From Clostridiales bacterium (GTDB taxonomy: Bacteria; Bacillota; Clostridia; Christensenellales; Borkfalkiaceae), in the NCBI GenBank assembly GCA_015055735.1, contig SVHP01000010.1, positions 1-37,808 of the forward strand: a stretch of 37,808 bases of DNA, in the 5' to 3' direction. Under the pieces are notes generated by a model. That model ran no database searches and was not told the origin of the DNA. It was given only the letters and a program-made list of their open reading frames with translations. Position numbers and translations under genes: made by a program. Position 1 is the stretch's first letter, and every line of letters starts with the position of its first letter. Below are positions 29,658 through 37,808 of this stretch, in pieces.

Positions 29658-29781
29658 GATTAGATAAATAAAATTAGATATAAGAAATTCTAATAGATAT
29701 GCCCTAAAAAATATTTGTAAAGTTTTTATTTTTTATATATAATGTTTGAGTAAAACAAAATCCAATAAGGAGGATATTAAG

Positions 29782-30966
29782 GTGGAAAGATTTTTTGGCA
29801 CGGTATCACGTGGTGTAAGAGCACCTATCATTAAAAATGGAGACGATATAGTAGAAATCGTTACTAAGTCAGTATTAGACGCTTCTAAAAGTGAAGGCGT
29901 AAGTTTTCGTGATCACGACGTAGTTGCGATGACTGAAGCAATAGTTGCAAGAGCGCAAGGAAACTATGCAACGGTTGACCAGATTGCCGAGGACGTAAAG
30001 GCAAAATTTGGTGGTCAAACGGTTGGCGTTATCTTCCCTATCCTTTCAAGAAACCGTTTTTCAGTTTGCTTAAAAGGTATTGCAAAGGGCGCTAAAAAAA
30101 TCGTTCTAATGTTATCGTATCCTTCTGACGAAGTGGGCAACCACCTAATAAGTTTAGATGCGCTTGACGAAAAGGGTGTAAACCCTTATACCGACGTTTT
30201 AACCGAACAAAAATATCGTGAACTTTTCGGTTACGAAAAACATAGATTTACAGGCGTTGACTACGTAGAATATTATAGAGAATTGATAACTGAAATGGGC
30301 GCAGACTGCGAAATTATCTTTGCAAACAACGCAAAGGCTATTCTCCCTTACGCTACTAACGTTTTATGTTGCGATATCCACACTAGAGCGAGAACAAAAC
30401 GCCTATTAAAGAGCGAAGGCGCAACCGTTTTCGGACTTGACGATATCTTATCTAGTTCGGTAAACGGAAGTGGCTACAACGAAAATTACGGACTTTTAGG
30501 GTCTAATAAGGCTACTGAAGAATCAATTAAGCTATTCCCTAGAGATTGCCAACCTATCGTTGACGCTATCCAAGAAAAACTATATAAAGCAACCGGAAAG
30601 CGTGTTGAAGTTATGGTTTACGGCGACGGTGCATTCAAAGATCCAGTTGGTAAAATTTGGGAACTTGCAGACCCTGTCGTTTCCCCTGCTTACACTAAAG
30701 GTCTTGAAGGTACTCCAAACGAACTTAAACTTAAATATTTAGCAGACAACGACTATAAAGATTTATCGGGCGATGCTCTAAAACAAGCAATTAAAGATAG
30801 AATTCACGATAAAGACCTTTCGGTTGTTGGTCAAATGGGTACTACGCCTAGAAGATTAACCGACCTAATCGGTTCGCTTTGCGACTTAACTTCAGGCTCG
30901 GGCGATAAAGGTACGCCTATCATTTGGATTCAAGGCTACTTCGATAACTACACGACCGAATATTAA
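29782..30966 (+). CDS. Coenzyme F420:L-glutamate ligase-like (CofE-family) protein
   Basis: FRDHDVVAMTEAIVARAQGNY, VMVYGDGAFKDPVGKIWELADPVVSPA; GTG start at 29782 preceded by AAGGAGG preferred over the upstream TTG in the track. Confidence 0.75.
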   Translation: MERFFGTVSRGVRAPIIKNGDDIVEIVTKSVLDASKSEGVSFRDHDVVAMTEAIVARAQGNYATVDQIAEDVKAKFGGQTVGVIFPILSRNRFSVCLKGIAKGAKKIVLMLSYPSDEVGNHLISLDALDEKGVNPYTDVLTEQKYRELFGYEKHRFTGVDYVEYYRELITEMGADCEIIFANNAKAILPYATNVLCCDIHTRARTKRLLKSEGATVFGLDDILSSSVNGSGYNENYGLLGSNKATEESIKLFPRDCQPIVDAIQEKLYKATGKRVEVMVYGDGAFKDPVGKIWELADPVVSPAYTKGLEGTPNELKLKYLADNDYKDLSGDALKQAIKDRIHDKDLSVVGQMGTTPRRLTDLIGSLCDLTSGSGDKGTPIIWIQGYFDNYTTEY

Positions 30967-31000
30967 TATATATAGAGATTATAAGAAAGCAAATCCTTTT

Positions 31001-31030
31001 AAGGCATAGTCACAAGCTATGCCTTTTTGT
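31001..31030 (+). terminator. Terminator after CofE-like gene
   Basis: AAGGCATAG TCACAAG CTATGCCTTTTT. Confidence 0.85.
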
Positions 31031-31061
31031 TTACTAAAATACAAAAAAATAACCGTTAATA

Positions 31062-31090
31062 TTGACATTTACCTATCTTTATGATATATT
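31062..31090 (+). promoter_or_regulatory. Consensus-like promoter for the TM/PP2C unit
   Basis: TTGACA - 17 nt - TATATT. Confidence 0.78.
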
Positions 31091-31129
31091 TAGAGTTAAG
31101 ATCTTATACAATAAGGAATAAATAACAAA

Positions 31130-32212
31130 ATGAAAGAATTTAAGGAATATATTGCCAAGTATCAAGATAAAGCAAATACTCGAGAATATGAATTTGCTAT
31201 AACTGAAAAGAGCAAAACTCTAAACGCCGACAATTTGGACAAATACCTTTCAGGTATACACGACACAAATGAAGATACCTTTATTAGGTTTAGTTGTTTC
31301 TTTTTAGTATACACCTATTATCGAAAAAACAATCTTCTATCCGATTTAGATAAAATTGTTGACGAAAATTATTCGCTATTTAAGTCGCAGTTTCTCTTCC
31401 CGTTTCTTTATATTATGAAAGAAGCCAAACTTTCTACCATAAACCAACTCGATAGACTGTTATCCGAAGGCGAAAAACATTTAGAAATGTATAAAGACTA
31501 TATCGGCTACTTAAACCTATATACAGAAATATGCGCTAAATACTACGAAGTCAACCTTGACCTTCGTGGAGAAGTAAGCGAAGAAGAACAAGAAAACCCA
31601 ACCGACGAAATTCAAAAGAAAATGGTGGGCAACGCAAGGCTTAAAAAGGCTTTAGAAGCCATAGAAACCTGTTGTAAAGAGCAATCTGACTACCATAAAT
31701 TTTACGTGAATAAAGGTAGAATTTATGCGCTTTTAGGCGATTACGATAACGCCGAAAAGTTTATTCTCGAAGGAATAAGCAAGGTTAATAACGACTCGTA
31801 TCACGATAAGACAGTATCGTCATACGAAGGCGCTTACAACAACGTTATGAACATCATATCGTACGATAAGGCGCAAAAGACCATTAAACTTTGCGAAAAG
31901 AAACAAGATTTACTCGATAAGTCTGTAAAAGGTATTCAAATAGATAATCTTAAAAACCTATCTATTTTATCTACCGTTATAGCATTTTTATTGGGTGGCG
32001 TTGAAGCGTTTGCTAACATTACCGACTACTTCGTAATAGGTAAAGTTATGCTTATGTATTCGGGGTTATTCCTTTGCTTAATCGGATTTATTTCTCTTCT
32101 CGCAACTATGTCAATATTTAAGTTTAAGCAAAAATTATTGCCAAACTTATTGGCTATACTGTTGATAGTTATAGGTATTTTAATTTTTGCTCTAACTATT
32201 ATAATTAGATAA
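31130..32212 (+). CDS. Helical (TPR-like) protein with C-terminal transmembrane segments, function unknown
   Basis: TPR-like KFYVNKGRIYALLGDYDNAEKFILEGISKV; C-terminal hydrophobic segments LSILSTVIAFLLGG, VMLMYSGLFLCLIGFISLLA, LLPNLLAILLIVIGILIFAL. Confidence 0.75.
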   Translation: MKEFKEYIAKYQDKANTREYEFAITEKSKTLNADNLDKYLSGIHDTNEDTFIRFSCFFLVYTYYRKNNLLSDLDKIVDENYSLFKSQFLFPFLYIMKEAKLSTINQLDRLLSEGEKHLEMYKDYIGYLNLYTEICAKYYEVNLDLRGEVSEEEQENPTDEIQKKMVGNARLKKALEAIETCCKEQSDYHKFYVNKGRIYALLGDYDNAEKFILEGISKVNNDSYHDKTVSSYEGAYNNVMNIISYDKAQKTIKLCEKKQDLLDKSVKGIQIDNLKNLSILSTVIAFLLGGVEAFANITDYFVIGKVMLMYSGLFLCLIGFISLLATMSIFKFKQKLLPNLLAILLIVIGILIFALTIIIR

Positions 32213-32228
32213 TAATACAATAAGGATT

Positions 32229-33023
32229 ATGAAAGAACAACACTTTACTATTAAATCTCATTTTTATAACGAAGATAGATTTCTCGTTACCAACACCCTA
32301 TTTGCAGTTATAGACGGAGCGACTGGGCTTACCGATGAAAATACTTTCAATAAGGCGAGCAAGGCTTCAAAGTTAGCAGGCTTTGTAAAATCTCAACTCG
32401 CTAACTATAAGGGTACTGATATTATAGATTTTTTACACTCTTTAAGCATTTTAGCATTTGAAAAGGGGCACACTAAAGATTGTTCTTGTGGCATTTCAAT
32501 AGTTAAAGTCAATGAAAAAACGGTAGAACTTTACTGCCTTGGAGATTGTCCTATACTCTATCAAAATAAAAATGGCGAAGTTCACACTTTTACCCAAACC
32601 AAACTACCTAAACTTGACAAAATTGCCCTAAATCAAATGATGGACTACGCCAAAGCAAACAATATTTCTATAAAAAAGGCGAGAAAATATATTGACCATA
32701 CCTTAAAAAAACACAGGGCGTTATTGAATACACCCGATGGTTATTGGGTATTTGCACCTAGCGAAAAGCCCAACTTTACGGTCGACACGATAACTATTGA
32801 AAAAGAGCAATTAAAGTCTATTATCGTTTGTTCGGACGGCTTTGCCCAGTGTTATAACAAATTGAATATTTTTGAAAATGAAAAACAGTTGTTTGAAAGT
32901 CAACTATCAGTAAAAGATATATGCCTAAAAGTTCAACGTATTTCTAAAGCCGACAAAGACTATAACCTATACCCTCGTTTCAAATTATTCGACGACACTA
33001 CCGTAATAAAACTCGATTTTTAA
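32229..33023 (+). CDS. PP2C-like protein phosphatase
   Basis: FYNEDRFLV...FAVIDGATGL, CSCGISIV, LGDCPILYQ, IIVCSDGFAQCY, FDDTTVI match PP2C metal-binding motif order. Confidence 0.78.
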   Translation: MKEQHFTIKSHFYNEDRFLVTNTLFAVIDGATGLTDENTFNKASKASKLAGFVKSQLANYKGTDIIDFLHSLSILAFEKGHTKDCSCGISIVKVNEKTVELYCLGDCPILYQNKNGEVHTFTQTKLPKLDKIALNQMMDYAKANNISIKKARKYIDHTLKKHRALLNTPDGYWVFAPSEKPNFTVDTITIEKEQLKSIIVCSDGFAQCYNKLNIFENEKQLFESQLSVKDICLKVQRISKADKDYNLYPRFKLFDDTTVIKLDF

Positions 33024-33025
33024 CC

Positions 33026-33060
33026 AAAAAGAACTTGTGAAATTCACAAGTTCTTTTTTT
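33026..33060. terminator. Bidirectional terminator between convergent modules
   Basis: AAAAAGAACTTGTGA AAT TCACAAGTTCTTTTT, perfect 15-bp stem. Confidence 0.88.
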
Positions 33061-33481
33061 ATATTCTTCCGTAATATTTTAATATTTCTAGTCTTGACTT
33101 TTCAAGTTGATCCCCTAAGCCCTTTATTTGCCCGTAAAAACTTTGTAATTTATTAAAAGTATGAGTGTAATACTTTTGTAAATTTGGGGCTTGTTCGTAC
33201 ATAAAATCGACGTACACGGAATGAGCCAGCCAATTTCTAACTTCTTTAATTTGAAACAAGAGATCGTAATCGGCTTTAGTTATATTAAACTTTTTACAAC
33301 TCTTATCAAGAGTTTTCAATTATAATAAAACTTCGCCTAAAGACTTAAACTCGATCGACCTATAATTTTGCTCCATATCGCCATCCAAAACACCTGCGCA
33401 TATAAGCTTTACGTCGTGTTCAATTCTTTGGCACTCCATAATGGTCTGCCCTACGAGTTTATTAAAATTATCAAGATTCAT
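33059..33481 (-). pseudogene. HEPN-like small protein gene interrupted by an in-frame TAA
   Basis: Same frame: MNLDNFNKLVGQTIMECQRIEHDVKLICAGVLDGDMEQNYRSIEFKSLGEVLL*LKTLDKSCKKFNITKADYDLLFQIKEVRNWLAHSVY...; stop at 33320-33322; RNWLAH fits the HEPN Rx4H motif. Confidence 0.65.
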
Positions 33482-33509
33482 ACTTTGCCTTTTTTGTTTA
33501 ATGTGATAT

Positions 33510-34961
33510 TTAGTTATTCGTTAAATATTTATTTGCTAAAGTGTTTAGTGGATGAGTATTATCTTTTGCAATTTCATAAACTAAATTTTTTATTATTTCC
33601 AACTGCAAAGACACTTTATTTTTATATTTCTCATCTTCTAACTCACGAAGGTTGTTTAATATTATAAAATCGCCTATCTCGTGCTTCCCAAAATCTTTTC
33701 GTTTTTGTTTCAATTTATTATCACGATAACTTATTCTAGATTTATAGACGTTAAAATAGTCTTGTAACAGCCTAGAAGATACGTTTGGCAAGTAAGTTAA
33801 ACCGAAAAAATCAGGTTTTCCACCTCGCTCTAGTAGACGGCAATAACCTATTATGTGCGTTTGTGCTTTATATTTCGTTATATAGTATTCCGAACAGTTT
33901 AAAGCTTTATAATTGGCTTTTGAAATTTGTAATTCCTCAAGCATTTCTCTATGCATTTCGTGTTTTAGAAAATCGAAGAAGTTAGTAAATTTTTTAAGTT
34001 CACAATACTCTGCCGAACCACTACCCGTCGGCACGTATTTATCCCTATTCACATCTCCATTTCCTTGCCTTAAAGTTATCACTTTATTATCACTAGTCAA
34101 AACGAGCGTAGATATCCCTATTATATTTGCACAATAATTATCGCATAAATCAAGCAAACTTACCTGTTTAACTTTATCATCGTCTATTTTATCTTTTATA
34201 CAAAATTTATAACCGTTTAATAAATAATCAACGTCTAATCTATTCCTACAAGTTTCATATATCGAATCGTTAGTTATTACGTTGGAAAAATAGTCCGTTC
34301 TTTCTAGTTTTACCTTTTTAAAGCCTTTTTGCGTCGATAAATCAGTAGATAATCTAACTAATTTGCCATTAAAAATTATCTTATCGTCTTCTATTCTTTG
34401 TTTTATTTTATAATCAAAAATTTTAGTCACTTCTTCAGGTACTGGAAATTTTCTTTTTATTATATCCATTTTTATTACCTGATTTTCACTATCCATTTTT
34501 GCAAGCATATTATTGACGTCACGTGACATTTCGTAACTTTCGCCATTATATTCTTGCCAACTATATCCACTTTTTTGATAATCTTTACTGCTTACTAAAT
34601 TTTGTTTTATATAATCTTTTATTCGATCATCCTTTACCACGTATGAACTGCGATAACTTTTAAAAGTTTCTACAAATTCTTTAATCAACGACAAAACTAA
34701 TGGCAATAAACTTATAATTATTCCAGGCAATAATTCTTGTCTTACATACACGCCGATATCTTTTTTACCGTCAAACGACAATACGTTAACGACTACCGTT
34801 ATTATCAAGGAAACAAACGATAATATGGTCGAATAACCAAACAATTTACTATATTTTATCTTTAATGAAAAACGAGCAAACCACAATTTTAATTTTGAAT
34901 TACGCTGTTCGTCTTTTTTTACTATATCTTGCGAAAAATATAGTTCATCTGTCTTTTTCAT
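33510..34961 (-). CDS. Two-TM protein with C-terminal Nudix-like domain
   Basis: N-terminal hydrophobic hairpin (YSTILSFVSLIITVVVNVLSF...LLPGIIISLLPLVLSLI); ISTLVLTSDNKVITLRQ...VPTGSGSAEY...REMLEELQI resembles a divergent Nudix box. Confidence 0.65.
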   Translation of the reverse strand: MKKTDELYFSQDIVKKDEQRNSKLKLWFARFSLKIKYSKLFGYSTILSFVSLIITVVVNVLSFDGKKDIGVYVRQELLPGIIISLLPLVLSLIKEFVETFKSYRSSYVVKDDRIKDYIKQNLVSSKDYQKSGYSWQEYNGESYEMSRDVNNMLAKMDSENQVIKMDIIKRKFPVPEEVTKIFDYKIKQRIEDDKIIFNGKLVRLSTDLSTQKGFKKVKLERTDYFSNVITNDSIYETCRNRLDVDYLLNGYKFCIKDKIDDDKVKQVSLLDLCDNYCANIIGISTLVLTSDNKVITLRQGNGDVNRDKYVPTGSGSAEYCELKKFTNFFDFLKHEMHREMLEELQISKANYKALNCSEYYITKYKAQTHIIGYCRLLERGGKPDFFGLTYLPNVSSRLLQDYFNVYKSRISYRDNKLKQKRKDFGKHEIGDFIILNNLRELEDEKYKNKVSLQLEIIKNLVYEIAKDNTHPLNTLANKYLTNN

Positions 34962-34978
34962 TTAGTTTTTCCTTACTC

Positions 34979-35752
34979 TTACTTTTTAATATAAAGTGAT
35001 TTACCTTCCCAATCGCTATCTTTCTTAACACCCAAAATATCCACAATGGTCGGTGCGATATCTAAGATACTTGCATCTTCAATAACCTTTCCTTTTGGAA
35101 AATTTTCGCCCTTAATGAATAGTGGAATAGTCATATCTTCTGGAATATCGTGACCGTGTATCCTATCGTGACCACCGTGATCTGCCGTAACTATTAAAGT
35201 GTAATCTTCGGGCAACACTTTTGATATGTAATCTATACTATCCCAAGTGTGTTTTACCCCTTCAAGATACTTTTGGCTCATCCAACCGTATCCGTGTCCC
35301 AAGATGTCGGCTATATGAAAATACAAAAACATAAAATCAGGACTGCTTTCATTTATGTATTTTAACGCTATATCGGTAAAGTTATTTACGTGTACCAACT
35401 CATCGCCAGGATCTCTTTGATAATACGCCCAACTCAATGAACCAGGTCGAGTTATATCTTTAAGTTGTTCCCACGAATACATCATAGCGCAACGCTTTTC
35501 GGCTTGTTTAAGCACTTCTGCAAGCCCGTTAACAGGTCGAACTTGTGGAGTATATATATTTGTCGTAACGCCGTGTCTATCGGGTTTTACGCTATGAAAA
35601 AGCGACATATGACAAGGTAAGGTCACTGAAGGAAAAACAGTTTGCGCATTTAAGGTATAACTACTTTTAGATTGTAAACTTTTAACAGTTTCAAGCCCGT
35701 CTATGGCATCGGGGCGCATACCGTCACATAAAATCAATAATACTTTTTTCAT
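34979..35752 (-). CDS. Alkaline phosphatase/nucleotide pyrophosphatase superfamily phosphodiesterase
   Basis: LLILCDGMRPDAID, FPSVTLPCHMSLFHSVKPDRHGVTTN, VTADHGGHDRIHGHD. Confidence 0.85.
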   Translation of the reverse strand: MKKVLLILCDGMRPDAIDGLETVKSLQSKSSYTLNAQTVFPSVTLPCHMSLFHSVKPDRHGVTTNIYTPQVRPVNGLAEVLKQAEKRCAMMYSWEQLKDITRPGSLSWAYYQRDPGDELVHVNNFTDIALKYINESSPDFMFLYFHIADILGHGYGWMSQKYLEGVKHTWDSIDYISKVLPEDYTLIVTADHGGHDRIHGHDIPEDMTIPLFIKGENFPKGKVIEDASILDIAPTIVDILGVKKDSDWEGKSLYIKK

Positions 35753-35813
35753 TTTATACTCTCCTTGTTCTAATATACAAAAGTTTTCAATTATTATTTA
35801 TATTTAAATAATG

Positions 35814-37082
35814 TTAAAAAGCAATCCACAAATAAATGTATGCTGGGATAATTGCCGCTAAAGTAAATGGAATACCTATTTTAAAGAAGTCGGAATTTTT
35901 AACGGTATATCCTTCTTTTCTAAGTATGCCAATACCCGTAATGTTTGCCGATGCGCCGATAGGCGTACAGTTACCACCTAGAGTTGCACCCGAAAGTAAG
36001 CCAAAATAAAGCACGGTAGGATCGATATTTAATGCATTTGCAATCCCTGCGATAACAGGTATCATGGTTGCAACGTATGGAATATTGTCTATAAATGCTG
36101 AGATAAGTACTGACGCCCATACGATAACCGTATAAAGCACGAACACGTTTCCACCACCCATTTGAGCGAGCAATTGAGCCACAGCGTCAATAACGCCTTG
36201 TTCAGCGATACCACCTATCATTAAAAATAGTCCTAAAAGAAGCCCTATCGTTTGAAAATCTATTTCCTTTAGTGGAGAAATCAAAGCTGACACTTGCTTT
36301 TTACGAATACAGTTATACACAAGCCCAATTACTAGTAATGCGCAACAAATAAGTCCGTTTGTCACTTCAGGTTTATTTTCAATAAAGGACGCTACGATTA
36401 GTAAAACGACCGTGCCGACAAGTAAAATAGTTGGAACGAAGTCAGTCACTTTAGTACGTTCTTTCATCTTTGGAATAGGCGCTTTTTCTTTACGGAAAAG
36501 GACGAATAAAATAATAGCGGCAATAACGGCACCAAGTTCTACTGCAAAAAACATACCAGGCATTCCTTTATACCAAAAGAAATCCATAAAACTCATATCG
36601 AGAGCCGAGCCTAGCATAATAGCCGTCGTATCCCCAACGAGAGTTGCTGCACCCTGTAAGTTAGACGAAACGGCAATACCTATAATAAAAGGAACGGGAT
36701 TAGTTTTAAGTTTTTTGCATATTTCTAGGGCAACGGGCGCAACCATAAGCACGGTTGCAACGTTGTCAACAAACGCAGAGATGACACCTGCAAATAACGC
36801 CATAGAAACGGCAGCCCACTGCACGTTAGGAACTTTTTCCATTATAACGTCGGCGAGAAGTTCTGGCATTTTGCTTTCTATAAAGAGAGCGACGATACCC
36901 ATAGTACCCGCAATCATCAACAACACGTTAAAGTCGATATTTTCAAAGACCTTTGATAACGGGAGCATTCCCGACACCACGAAAATAAGCGCCGAAGCAA
37001 GCGCAATATACGGTCTATACTTGCTAAATACTAGCATCAACACGTAAGTTGTTGCAAATAACGCCAAAGCTATATACATCAT
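35814..37082 (-). CDS. SLC13/ArsB-NhaD superfamily ion transporter
   Basis: AFVDNVATVLMVAPVALEI and its pseudosymmetric repeat AFIDNIPYVATMIPVI; NCTPIGASANITGIGI. Confidence 0.88.
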   Translation of the reverse strand: MMYIALALFATTYVLMLVFSKYRPYIALASALIFVVSGMLPLSKVFENIDFNVLLMIAGTMGIVALFIESKMPELLADVIMEKVPNVQWAAVSMALFAGVISAFVDNVATVLMVAPVALEICKKLKTNPVPFIIGIAVSSNLQGAATLVGDTTAIMLGSALDMSFMDFFWYKGMPGMFFAVELGAVIAAIILFVLFRKEKAPIPKMKERTKVTDFVPTILLVGTVVLLIVASFIENKPEVTNGLICCALLVIGLVYNCIRKKQVSALISPLKEIDFQTIGLLLGLFLMIGGIAEQGVIDAVAQLLAQMGGGNVFVLYTVIVWASVLISAFIDNIPYVATMIPVIAGIANALNIDPTVLYFGLLSGATLGGNCTPIGASANITGIGILRKEGYTVKNSDFFKIGIPFTLAAIIPAYIYLWIAF

Positions 37083-37173
37083 TTGTTTAATCCTTTCCTT
37101 ATTTCATTAGTTTAGTACACTGTGAAATTCCATAACATTTTATCACAACAAAATAAAAAAGTCCACAAAATTA

Positions 37174-37808
37174 TTAGTATAAGTTATACGGTAAGGTTAT
37201 TTTCATTTTAGATATAACTTTTTTCCAATCTTCAACACTCGTTTTATCAACAGGGTATTCTTCATATAAACAACTTATAATATCGTTTTTGCTTGCCCCC
37301 GTCGTATTAAACCACGAACAAACTTTATGAATATCAAATCTATTCTTGTCCCCGTTCCATACCCATAACGGCGTTGGCCAAAGCCTTACTTTTGCATCGA
37401 TAGTATCGTAAACTTGCTTTTCGCACGCCCAGTTTCCGTGATGCGCCATTTGAACGATATCGCTTTTTAATTTTTTATGTTCGACCGTTTCTAATAGTCT
37501 TTTTCCACTTTGAACGCTAGTGTCACCTAAAAACATTACCGATTGCGAATAGTCGTCATCTTTTACAGTCATCTTAAACACTAACGAACTGCTGTTTATA
37601 ATCTCATCTAAAGTATCATAAGTTTGCAAAAACTCAATTTCAATACCGTCAATCACTATTGAACAGCCTTTATCAATATTTTCTTTATTTATAAATTTGC
37701 CGTTAATATCGTTATAAAAACTATCAGAAAGTATTTGTATTCCATTAACCTTTGCATAGTTATCGAGCGCTTTTATAAACCGTTCGTTCCACGGCAACAT
37801 TTCTTTTC
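37174..37808 (-). CDS. MBL-fold hydrolase-like protein (ComEC/Rec2-type), partial at window end
   Basis: VMFLGDTSVQSGKRLLE, SDIVQMAHHGNWACEKQVYDTIDAKVRLWPTP; frame stays open to the window edge. Confidence 0.65.
   Translation of the reverse strand, partial: KEMLPWNERFIKALDNYAKVNGIQILSDSFYNDINGKFINKENIDKGCSIVIDGIEIEFLQTYDTLDEIINSSSLVFKMTVKDDDYSQSVMFLGDTSVQSGKRLLETVEHKKLKSDIVQMAHHGNWACEKQVYDTIDAKVRLWPTPLWVWNGDKNRFDIHKVCSWFNTTGASKNDIISCLYEEYPVDKTSVEDWKKVISKMKITLPYNLY

Noticed and set aside
33368-33667. 99-aa plus-strand ORF across the HEPN/Nudix junction
   Set aside because: Overlaps two better-supported minus-strand reading frames; no RBS or motif.
36412-37047. 211-aa plus-strand ORF antisense to the SLC13-like transporter
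   Set aside because: Long antisense ORF arises from codon bias; residues show no recognizable domain while the minus frame has clear transporter motifs.

Overview
Low-GC Firmicutes/Clostridia-like chromosomal window, mostly core genes on the minus strand. From left to right it holds: a tight fumC-hdrB-hdrC-hdrA operon (hdrA runs off the left edge and is missing from the ORF track); azlCD; HAD, SNF and EamA genes; a GMP synthase ATPase subunit with no glutaminase domain; a glpR / FAD-oxidoreductase / DUF1667 locus; yajC-tgt-queA-ruvB-ruvA-ruvC; an HtrA-like lipoprotein; a structured noncoding interval; yebC, trmH, and infC-rpmI-rplT with an attenuator-like leader; a membrane-anchored double-YegP protein; degV; an archaeal-type AspRS; and a CofE-like ligase. 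The right end is accessory: a helical-repeat/TM protein plus a PP2C-like phosphatase in one self-contained transcription unit, converging on a phosphodiesterase / TM-Nudix / HEPN-like cluster. The HEPN-like gene is split by an in-frame stop. The most notable observations are (i) a compact five-hairpin sRNA candidate with its own -10 element and terminator, beside a ~190-nt rod-like fold downstream of yebC; (ii) infC whose conserved N-terminus can only be reached from a non-AUG (probably AUC) start; (iii) the two accessory modules at 31-35.7 kb; (iv) the fumarase/HdrABC operon; (v) the split GMP synthase; and (vi) a duplicated C-terminal tail after a dehydrogenase stop codon. All family calls come from reading motifs by eye; no database search was run.
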